Source: Gemmatimonadota bacterium (GTDB lineage Bacteria; ARS69). From it: DNA of 6,431 nucleotides. Position 1 is the first letter of the stretch, and every line of letters starts with the position of its first letter. A program made the position numbers and the translations under genes. The DNA lies in the NCBI GenBank assembly GCA_021604925.1, contig BQJX01000173.1:1-6431 (forward strand). The letters run 5' to 3'. Under the pieces are notes generated by a model, which did no database searches, was not told where the DNA came from, and saw only the letters and a list, made by a program, of their open reading frames with translations. This document shows, piece after piece, positions 1 through 5,132 of this stretch.

Positions 1-572
1 CGGATGGACGCGCCGAGCGAGGCGGCGGCCGCCGCCAGTGCGTCCTCGCTGGTGAGGATCGGGGCTGCCACCCCATCCGTGACGGGGAAGAAGTCGGATC
101 CCATCGCCATGACGTTGCCGCTGTCGGAGAGGAGCACGAAGGAGCGGCCGTGATAGACCGGGACGCCGTTCACGTGCTGATCGAAGTGAACCGCGTACTT
201 GCCGCGGGCGTGGACGACGGTGCGCAGCTGGACTTCGCTCTCACGGACCGAGAGCAGTTCGCGGTTCGCGGAGAGGACGTCGCGCGCGATCTGCTCGGCG
301 TCAGCCTCGTTCGAGATGGCACCGGCCGGCTGGTAATTGGAGCCCACAGCAAAGCGGACGGTTCCGGTGCGCTGGTTGCGTTGGGCTCGCCAGGTGGCGT
401 CGAGGCGGGTGCTCTCCAGGGATGCCTCCTCGAGGCGCTGAAACGCCGCCTGGGGAACTGCCGTCTCCCACGCGAGCGAGAACTCCTGGGGGGCGCGCGT
501 GGGGGCGAAGGCGAAGGCCGGCAGCGCAACGAGCGCACCGACTCCCAGGGATGCCAGGTACCATGGTCGCAT
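1..572 (-). CDS. Secreted protein with FTP (thermolysin-type) propeptide domain, N-terminal part, probably a metallopeptidase
   Basis: An open frame starts at ATG 572-570 and runs without a stop off the left edge (190 codons plus two bases). A GAGGAG ribosome-binding site lies 8 nt upstream of the start. Residues 1-21 form a signal peptide: MRPW, a hydrophobic core, then an AFA motif with likely cleavage after A21. Residues about 85-160 look like an FTP/PepSY-type propeptide of M4/M36 metallopeptidases: a helix-like stretch rich in A/E (ADAEQIARDVL), then LRTVV, then a strand with the characteristic NGVPVYHG at 135-142, then FVLLSDSGNV. The family propeptide inhibits and chaperones a C-terminal zinc peptidase, so the protein is probably an exported peptidase. 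The catalytic domain lies outside the window, so this is inference; some large secreted non-peptidase proteins also carry FTP domains. The gene is divergent from the VOC gene. The frame is easy to miss because it has no stop inside the window. Confidence 0.8.
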   Translation of the reverse strand, partial: MRPWYLASLGVGALVALPAFAFAPTRAPQEFSLAWETAVPQAAFQRLEEASLESTRLDATWRAQRNQRTGTVRFAVGSNYQPAGAISNEADAEQIARDVLSANRELLSVRESEVQLRTVVHARGKYAVHFDQHVNGVPVYHGRSFVLLSDSGNVMAMGSDFFPVTDGVAAPILTSEDALAAAAASLGASI

Positions 573-686
573 CTCGCGAACTCCTCGTTCAGGGGGGTGC
601 CGCCCGGGGCTGGGCAGCCGTCTGGCCGATCCTAGCGGACGGCAGGGGCCAAGGGAACCGCTTTGGCGGAGTTGGTCCCGCCGCCT

Positions 687-715
687 TTGACTCGCCCTTC
701 GGGCGCGGCTACAAT
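687..715 (+). promoter_or_regulatory. Sigma-70-type promoter for the VOC gene
   Basis: A -35 box TTGACT (687-692, five of six matches to TTGACA) and a -10 box TACAAT (710-715, five of six matches to TATAAT) are separated by exactly 17 bp. Transcription would start near 721-723, leaving a leader of about 70 nt before the VOC start codon. The spacer contains a small GC-rich inverted repeat (CGCCC-TTC-GGGCG), which may be chance in GC-rich DNA. It is the best promoter match I noticed in the window. Confidence 0.7.
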
Positions 716-724
716 TCGCGGGAA

Positions 725-736
725 CCTCCCGGGAGG
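725..736. promoter_or_regulatory. Perfect 12-bp palindrome, possible operator
   Basis: CCTCCCGGGAGG is a perfect inverted repeat starting a few bases downstream of the predicted transcription start of the VOC promoter, a typical place for a repressor site. Its core CTCCCGGG recurs 27 bp downstream at 753-760. No regulator gene is adjacent, and GC-rich palindromes can arise by chance, so the operator role is a suggestion only. Confidence 0.3.
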
Positions 737-793
737 ACTCGCCCACCCTCAACTCCCGGGCCGATCGACCAGCCTTCGGACCGGAGTCATGGA

Positions 794-1585
794 ATGTCAG
801 AGACCACAGTGAAAGCGCCCGGCACTTTCTGCTGGAGCGAAGTGTGCACCGCCGATTTGGCGGCGGCCAAGGAGTTCTACGGAGGACTCTTCGGTTGGAC
901 AACAAAGGACAATACGGCGGGTCCCGGAATCTACTCGTTGCTGCACCTGGGCAACGAGCAGGTGGGCGGGATGTACGAGCTTGTCGAGCAGCAGAAGGAA
1001 ATGGGCGTGCCGCCGCATTGGCTCGGGTACGTGCTGGTGGAAGACGTGAACGAGGCGACCGAGCGCGCGCAGTCGCTCGGCGGCACGGTCGTGATGGGGC
1101 CGATGGACGTGATGGAGATGGGCCGCATGGCACTCCTGCAGGATCCGACCGGCGCGGTCTTCGCGCTCTGGCAGGCGCTGACGCATACGGGTGGCGGCGA
1201 GATCACGGGCCACGGATCGGTGTGCTGGCACGAGCTGGTGTCGACCGATCGGGTCGAGGCCACCGCGTTCTACGCCGCGCTGTTCGGTTGGGAGCTGGAG
1301 TCGGGCCCGGGCGAGATGGAGTACACGCTCTTCATGAACGATGAGAAGCCAACCGCCGGCTGCATGCAACGTACGGAGGAAATGGGACCGGTGCCGTCGC
1401 ATTGGCTCACGTACTTCAACGTGGACGATACGGACGCCAGCGCCGACAAGGCGTCGGCCCTGGGCGGGCGCGTGGTGCATCCGCCCACGGACATTCCCGG
1501 CGTGGGACGCTTTGCGCTGCTGGCGGATCACGCCGGTGCGATCTTCGGCGTGATGAAGCTGTCCGGGCCGGCGGAGCCCGCGTAG
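794..1585 (+). CDS. VOC family protein with two tandem glyoxalase-fold domains (CFP32/Rv0577-like)
   Basis: This 263-aa cytoplasmic protein is made of two vicinal-oxygen-chelate domains, residues about 10-127 and 138-256, that clearly repeat each other: CWSEVCTAD/CWHELVSTD, EFYGGLFGW/AFYAALFGW, HWLGYVLVEDV/HWLTYFNVDDT, GGTVV...MGRMALLQDPTGAVFALW/GGRVV...VGRFALLADHAGAIFGVM. Length and both repeat patterns match the mycobacterial CFP32 (Rv0577) type, annotated as a glyoxylase. The real substrate is not predictable here; VOC proteins include glyoxalases, dioxygenases and resistance proteins. Candidate metal-site residues are E16 and H146/E147 in the W-x-E motifs. The start at 794 is chosen because GGAG at 783-786 sits 7 nt upstream and the family homology begins directly after it. 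The frame stays open further upstream to 422, but that part has no family resemblance and crosses the promoter. The gene appears monocistronic, between a strong promoter and a terminator. Confidence 0.92.
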   Translation: MSETTVKAPGTFCWSEVCTADLAAAKEFYGGLFGWTTKDNTAGPGIYSLLHLGNEQVGGMYELVEQQKEMGVPPHWLGYVLVEDVNEATERAQSLGGTVVMGPMDVMEMGRMALLQDPTGAVFALWQALTHTGGGEITGHGSVCWHELVSTDRVEATAFYAALFGWELESGPGEMEYTLFMNDEKPTAGCMQRTEEMGPVPSHWLTYFNVDDTDASADKASALGGRVVHPPTDIPGVGRFALLADHAGAIFGVMKLSGPAEPA

Positions 1586-1628
1586 ACGTCGCCTGGCGTT
1601 GGGCGTCCCCGGAGACGCCGATTGCCAA

Positions 1629-1660
1629 AAGGCCCCCCGGTCTCACAACCGGGGGGCCTT
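1629..1660. terminator. Strong hairpin terminator shared by converging genes
   Basis: A perfect 13-bp stem (1629-1641 pairing with 1648-1660; AAGGCCCCCCGGT on the left arm) encloses the 6-nt loop CTCACA. It lies 43 bp after the VOC stop and 52 bp after the bacilliredoxin stop on the other strand, so it can serve both. On the plus strand it is followed by the pyrimidine-rich CTCTATTCTC; on the minus strand the arm ends in CCTTTTGG. Both T-runs are short, but the stem is very stable. Confidence 0.88.
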
Positions 1661-1675
1661 CTCTATTCTCAATCA

Positions 1676-1700
1676 GCTCTCTTGCGGCTCGCTTGAGAGC
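1676..1700. other. Second near-palindromic hairpin in the convergent gap
   Basis: GCTCTC (1676-1681) pairs with GAGAGC (1695-1700). Inside it, after a symmetric TT/TT mismatch, GCG (1684-1686) pairs with CGC (1690-1692) around the loop GCT. It starts 12 bp beyond the bacilliredoxin stop on the minus strand, upstream of the main terminator. It may stabilise the 3' end of that transcript or assist termination. There is no T-tract, so it is not called a terminator by itself. Confidence 0.4.
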
Positions 1701-1711
1701 ACCGCGGAGGA

Positions 1712-2146
1712 CTAGTCCGTGGCCACCGGCTGGCAGTGCTTCTCGAACGCGGTCGCCAGCAGGCCGGCAAACTCCTGCGGGTGCGATCCCTCGATCTGAT
1801 GTCGCTGCACGACCTCCACCACCTTGCCGTCCTTGAACAGCACGGCCTGCGGCGAGCTGGGCGGGTAGTCCGGGAACAGGCCGCGCGTGTATTCGACCGC
1901 ATCCAGATCCATGCCGGCGAAGATCGTGGTGAGCTTGTCCGGAACGTGCGTGTGGCTGAGCGCGAGTGCGATTCCGGGGCGGGCAATGCCGCCCGCGCAT
2001 CCGCACACCGAGTTCACGAACACCAGTACCGTCCCGGAACTCTTCTCCACTTCGGTCTGAACGTCTTCCGGCGTTCGCAACTCGGAAAAGCCCATCTGGA
2101 CGAGTTCCTGGCGCATCGGCGCCGTCATGTGCTCGGGGTATCGCAT
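1712..2146 (-). CDS. Bacilliredoxin, BrxA/BrxB (YphP/YqiW) family
   Basis: This 144-aa protein has the usual family length. The family removes bacillithiol from S-bacillithiolated proteins through a C-x-C centre. The hallmark NSVCGCAGG is present with C48 and C50, followed by ARPG; further family features are the N-terminal PMRQELVQMGF (10-20), FAGMD, PSSPQAVLFKDGK, the RHQIEG motif, and a near-C-terminal cysteine C138 in EKHCQP. The protein should be cytoplasmic. An AGGAGG site precedes the start at 11 nt, slightly long. It is the second gene after the 90-aa protein, with a 55-bp gap, so the two probably share a transcript. Family membership implies bacillithiol use, but bacillithiol synthesis genes are not in the window, and homologues occur in organisms where the thiol partner is unproven. 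BrxA and BrxB cannot be told apart here. Confidence 0.93.
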   Translation of the reverse strand: MRYPEHMTAPMRQELVQMGFSELRTPEDVQTEVEKSSGTVLVFVNSVCGCAGGIARPGIALALSHTHVPDKLTTIFAGMDLDAVEYTRGLFPDYPPSSPQAVLFKDGKVVEVVQRHQIEGSHPQEFAGLLATAFEKHCQPVATD

Positions 2147-2201
2147 TGCAGGTACTTCCTCCTGTGCGCCCGGCCATCCGCCCGGCGCCTCGTGGGGGCG
2201 A

Positions 2202-2474
2202 TCAGCCCTTGGGTGTGTACTCGATCAGCTTGCGGACCGACGAAACGCGGTCGAGCGGGACTTGCACTTGGTCGGTGTTCTTGAAGACGCCGAACTTGGC
2301 GGACTTGGCGAGGTACTCCAGTTTCTCTGTCTCGTCCTGGACATCGTGGGCGTCCACGTCGTTCAGCAGGATTCCCCGCTCGCTCTCCGAGTGGTAGCGC
2401 CCGATGTAGAGCACCTTGTCGGTTTCGACGACCACGGTGAATCCGTGGAGCGGCAGGTCACAGTGGCTGCCCAT
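2202..2474 (-). CDS. Small protein of unknown function, possibly Sm-like beta-barrel
   Basis: This 90-aa protein does not match a family I can name. Start support is good: GAAGGA lies about 6 nt upstream of ATG 2474-2472, and an in-frame TGA sits 18-20 nt upstream, so no longer form is possible. There is no signal peptide or membrane segment. The predicted layout is beta-rich: FTVVVETDKVLYIGRYH (12-28), then GILLNDVDAHDV (34-45), a charged helix-like segment (46-60, DETEKLEYLAKSAK), then VQVPLDRVSSVRKLIEY (70-86). The first part resembles an Sm1 motif (strand, turn, Y-x-G, L-x-D-V) and the last an Sm2 motif. That is pattern reading only; another small barrel is possible. It lies 55 bp ahead of the bacilliredoxin on the same strand, so a shared function is plausible but unproven. 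Confidence 0.8.
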   Translation of the reverse strand: MGSHCDLPLHGFTVVVETDKVLYIGRYHSESERGILLNDVDAHDVQDETEKLEYLAKSAKFGVFKNTDQVQVPLDRVSSVRKLIEYTPKG

Positions 2475-2877
2475 GGGCTTTCCTTCTCCGTTTCAGCGGG
2501 GATCCGGCGACCATCGAGCGGTCGACGGCGTCCGGCGCGGTGACTCGGTGACGATCGAGTCGGCTCGGGCGGCATTCGCGAGTGTCCCCGCGAAGTCCTG
2601 CACCTACGCTACGCCCGTTTCCTCCGGGAATCAACGCAGCGATCGCGAAATGGTGATCCGTGAACCCTTTCCAAAAGTGGACTTGGCAATCTTGATTGGC
2701 CTCGTCGACATCGTTTGGATGCGGATCGGGCCCGGATCGATTCAGATGTGTTCGCGCGTCCCGTGTCCGGTCCCGCGTGTCCCGGTCCCGCGTCCCGCGG
2801 TGCGTATCCCGGTGCCGGCACTGCGTGCAGCGCGCGGCCTTGCGACGCGCCAAGCGGTGCGTTACTCTCGCGGCCTC
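2475..2877. other. 400-bp gene-free region between divergent units
   Basis: No convincing gene lies here. The plus-strand frame continuous with the ABC ATPase stays open back to 2416 but gives low-complexity P/R/V sequence without family resemblance. The region must hold promoters for both flanking units, but only weak candidates are visible: plus-strand TTGATT (2692-2697), 17 bp, TTGGAT (2715-2720), and on the minus strand TTGATT, 17 bp, TAGCGT, reading toward the 90-aa gene from about 2638 to 2610. It also contains an 8-bp palindrome CGGGCCCG (2727-2734) overlapping two direct CGGATCG copies (2722-2728, 2733-2739), and the GTCCCG repeat cluster listed separately. Confidence 0.6.
2755..2800. 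repeat. Short degenerate tandem repeat, GTCCCG cluster
   Basis: The hexamer GTCCCG occurs five times in 40 bp (2758, 2770, 2779, 2785, 2792). Two adjacent units, CGTGTCCGGTCCCG (2762-2775) and CGTGTCCCGGTCCCG (2776-2790), differ by one inserted C. The cluster ends about 80 bp before the ABC operon start. It may be a slippage-prone simple repeat or a multi-copy protein-binding array. Confidence 0.6.
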
Positions 2878-3606
2878 GTGCTTGATCTACGAAACGTATC
2901 CAAGTCCTTTGACGGACAGCTTGCCGTGCGGGTGGACCGGTTCACCGCCCGGCGACAGCAGACCCTCGTCCTGATCGGCGCCAGCGGGTCCGGCAAATCC
3001 ACGCTGCTCCGGCTCATGGTGGGCCTGATCACCCCGGATACCGGCACGCTTCACTTCGGGAAAGATCCCATCACGCCGGCCACGATCCAGGCGCTCCGCC
3101 GCCGAATGGGCTATGTGATCCAGGAAGGCGGCCTCTTTCCCCATCTGACCGCGGCCGCCAACATCACGCTGATGGCTCGGCACGTGGGCTGGCCGCCGGC
3201 CAAGGTGGAAGATCGCCTGCGCGAACTCGTGGCGCTGACCGAGTTCCCGCCCGACGGCCTGGATCGACTTCCCCGCGAACTCTCCGGGGGACAGCGTCAG
3301 CGCGTCTCGCTCATGAGGGCGCTCATGCTCGACCCGGACGTTCTCTTCCTCGATGAGCCGCTGGGCGCGCTCGATCCGATGATCCGCGCGACCCTGCAGG
3401 AAGAACTCCGCACGATCTTCCGCGTGCTCAACAAGACGGTCGTGATGGTGACCCACGATCTGGGAGAAGCGCGCTACTTCGCGGATGAGATCGTTCTGCT
3501 GCACGAGGGGCGGATCGTGCAGCGAGGAACGTTCGAAGATCTGGCCGGATCGCCGGCAACCCCGTATGTCACGCAGTTCCTGCAGGCCCAGGCGGTGCCC
3601 GCGTGA
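2878..3606 (+). CDS. ABC transporter ATP-binding protein, quaternary amine (OpuCA/EgtV-like) type
   Basis: This 242-aa cytoplasmic ATPase energises the importer encoded by the next gene. All ABC motifs are present: Walker A GASGSGKST (34-42), Q-loop Q82 in VIQEGGLFPHLT, signature LSGGQ (135-139), Walker B VLFLDEP (155-161), D-loop GALD (163-166) and H193 in VTHD. The VIQEGGLFPHLT and LSGGQRQRVSLMRAL segments are typical of the glycine betaine/choline/ergothioneine group. There is no C-terminal CBS pair, which OpuCA/ProV-type subunits use for osmotic gating, so direct ionic-strength control is not expected. The start is taken as GTG 2878 because family homology begins there (LDLRNVSKSF); GTG 2857 is an in-frame alternative, and neither has a clear ribosome-binding site. 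Its stop overlaps the next start (GTGA), implying translational coupling. A substrate cannot be assigned from the ATPase alone. Confidence 0.92.
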   Translation: MLDLRNVSKSFDGQLAVRVDRFTARRQQTLVLIGASGSGKSTLLRLMVGLITPDTGTLHFGKDPITPATIQALRRRMGYVIQEGGLFPHLTAAANITLMARHVGWPPAKVEDRLRELVALTEFPPDGLDRLPRELSGGQRQRVSLMRALMLDPDVLFLDEPLGALDPMIRATLQEELRTIFRVLNKTVVMVTHDLGEARYFADEIVLLHEGRIVQRGTFEDLAGSPATPYVTQFLQAQAVPA

Positions 3607-5132
3607 AGAGACCGACGCGGAGCGCACGGGGGAGGTTCGCCGGCATTGTGGGAGCGGTGCTCGTGGTGGCGCTGTCTGCCGCGCCGGTGGCGGCGCAGGA
3701 GGGGGCCGCAGAGGCGCGCCCCGTGGTGGTCGGGTCCAAGAAGTTCACGGAGTCGGTCGTGCTGGGCGAGATCGCCACGGCGCTGGCGCGTTCGACGGGA
3801 GCGGAGGCCACGCACCGCCGCGATCTGGGTGGCACCCGGATCGTGTGGAACGCGCTGATCCGGGGCGAGATCGACGCCTACGTGGAGTACACGGGGACCC
3901 TGCGCCAGGAGATCTTCGCGGACCGGGAACTGTCCGGGCCCGCGGACCTGATCGGCGCGCTGGACGAGAACGGGATCGTTGCCGGCGCCCCGCTCGGGTT
4001 CAACAACACGTACGCGCTCGGCCTGCGCCGGGACCGCGCCGCCGAACTGGGGATCCACCGGATCTCGGACCTTCGCGAGCACCCGGATCTGGTCCTGGGG
4101 TTCACGAACGAGTTCCTCGACCGCGGCGACGGCTGGCCGAGCCTGCGCGATGCGTACTCGCTGCCCCATCAGGACGTTCGCGGCCTGGATCACGATCTCG
4201 CGTACCGTGGCCTGGAGAGCGGTGCCATCGACGTGATGGACCTCTACTCGACGGACGCGGAGATCCGCTACTACGACCTCGCCGTCCTGGAAGACGACCG
4301 CGGCCATTTCCCCGCCTACCACGCGCTTCTCCTGTGGCGCGCCGATCTGGGGGAGCGGGCGCCGGACGTGGTGTCCGCGTTTCGCCGGCTCGAAGGCGCG
4401 CTGCCGGAGTCGGTCATGGTGGGCCTGAACGCCCGCGCCAAGCTGGACAAGGTTCCGGAGCGCCGCCTGGCCGCGGACTTTCTCGGGACGCAGTACGGGA
4501 TCCAGGCGCCCCGCGGACGTCTGACGCGCGACTCGGAGATCGCCCGTCGTACGCGGGAGCATCTGATGCTCGTTGGAGTGTCACTGTCGGCCGCCGTGCT
4601 CGTGGCGATCCCGCTGGGCATCGTGGCGGGCAAGCACGCGCGGTGGGGGCACGTCATCCTGGGAGTGACGGGGGTGATCCAGACCGTGCCGTCGCTGGCG
4701 CTGCTGGTGATCATGATTCCCCTGCTCGGGATCGGGACGCGCCCCGCGATCATGGCGCTCTTCCTCTATAGTCTCCTTCCGATCGTTCGCAACACGAGCG
4801 CGGGGTTGCGTGGGATCGCGCCGGAGTTGATCGAGTCGGCGCGGGCGCTGGGACTATCACGGGGGGCGCGGCTGGGCCTCATCGAGCTCCCGCTGGCCAC
4901 GCGATCCATCCTGGCGGGGATCAAGACGTCCGCGGTCATCAACGTGGGCACGGCCACGCTGGGGGCGTTGATCGGGGCGGGCGGCTACGGACAACCGATC
5001 CTGACCGGAATCCGACTGGATGACATGGGCTTGATCCTGCAGGGGGCGCTGCCGGCCGCGGCGCTGGCCCTGATGGCGCAGGGACTCTTCGAAGCGGCCG
5101 AACGGTGGGCGTTGCCCAGGGGGTTGAGATGA
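3603..5132 (+). CDS. Fused substrate-binding protein/permease of a quaternary-amine (OpuC/OsmF/EgtU-like) ABC importer
   Basis: This 509-aa protein supplies both solute binding and the membrane channel. Residues 1-31 are a signal peptide (basic start, hydrophobic core, cleavage near A31). Residues about 40-305 are an OpuAC-type binding domain: VGSKKFTE (43-50), DLGGTRIVWNAL (74-85), GEIDAYVEYTGT (88-99), FNNTYALGL (133-141), RGLDHDLAYRGLESG (193-207), DLYSTDAEIRYYDL (213-226). Residues about 320-500 are a permease with roughly five membrane segments and the EAA-type ATPase contact loop ELIESARALGLS (408-419). Three segments precede that loop, so the permease N-terminus should face the periplasm, which agrees with an exported binding domain fused in front. 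S. pneumoniae EgtU, by contrast, has the membrane part first. Start GTG 3603 overlaps the ATPase stop and the stop overlaps egtD. The ligand could be ergothioneine, hercynine, glycine betaine or choline; linkage to egtD favours the first two, by inference. Confidence 0.92.
   Translation: MKRPTRSARGRFAGIVGAVLVVALSAAPVAAQEGAAEARPVVVGSKKFTESVVLGEIATALARSTGAEATHRRDLGGTRIVWNALIRGEIDAYVEYTGTLRQEIFADRELSGPADLIGALDENGIVAGAPLGFNNTYALGLRRDRAAELGIHRISDLREHPDLVLGFTNEFLDRGDGWPSLRDAYSLPHQDVRGLDHDLAYRGLESGAIDVMDLYSTDAEIRYYDLAVLEDDRGHFPAYHALLLWRADLGERAPDVVSAFRRLEGALPESVMVGLNARAKLDKVPERRLAADFLGTQYGIQAPRGRLTRDSEIARRTREHLMLVGVSLSAAVLVAIPLGIVAGKHARWGHVILGVTGVIQTVPSLALLVIMIPLLGIGTRPAIMALFLYSLLPIVRNTSAGLRGIAPELIESARALGLSRGARLGLIELPLATRSILAGIKTSAVINVGTATLGALIGAGGYGQPILTGIRLDDMGLILQGALPAAALALMAQGLFEAAERWALPRGLR

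Larger units (their letters stand above)
573..793. other. Divergent intergenic region
   Basis: About 220 bp separate the starts of the minus-strand secreted protein and the plus-strand VOC gene. It holds a strong plus-strand promoter and a palindrome (listed separately). For the minus-strand gene I see only weak promoter candidates, such as TAGGAT on the minus strand at about 631-636, without a convincing -35 element. The 8-mer CTCCCGGG occurs twice, at 726-733 and 753-760, in what would be the 5' untranslated leader of the VOC gene. Confidence 0.6.

Noticed and set aside
150..635. Plus-strand open frame opposite the secreted protein
   Set aside because: The minus-strand frame has a signal peptide, ribosome-binding site and FTP motif; this one has none and ends in low-complexity sequence.
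693..705. Hairpin CGCCC-TTC-GGGCG within the promoter spacer as a terminator or attenuator
   Set aside because: It lies upstream of the predicted transcription start and has no T-tract; probably chance in GC-rich sequence.
789..791. ATG at 789 as VOC start
   Set aside because: It is out of frame with the VOC domains and too close to the GGAG at 783-786.
422..793. Upstream in-frame extension of the VOC gene to ATG 422
   Set aside because: It would overlap the start of the well-supported minus-strand secreted protein, cross a strong promoter, and add low-complexity P/R/G sequence with no family resemblance. The start at 794 has a ribosome-binding site and matches the family N-terminus.
1416..2177. 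Minus-strand open frame (253 codons) overlapping the bacilliredoxin in another frame
   Set aside because: It runs through the bacilliredoxin, the terminator and the end of the VOC gene; the bacilliredoxin frame carries the family motifs.
2692..2720. TTGATT-17 bp-TTGGAT as promoter of the ABC/egtD operon
   Set aside because: Only four of six and three of six consensus matches; too weak to call, although the position is suitable.
2416..2877. N-terminal extension of the ABC ATPase to ATG 2416
   Set aside because: The extra 154 residues are proline/arginine/valine-rich, include translated GTCCCG repeats, overlap the start of the 90-aa gene on the other strand, and precede the point where every ABC ATPase of this type begins.
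3474..4562. Long minus-strand open frame (362 codons) opposite the ATPase and binding-protein genes
   Set aside because: It is antisense to genes with complete family motifs; its product is arginine/histidine-rich without domain resemblance, as expected of a shadow frame in GC-rich DNA.
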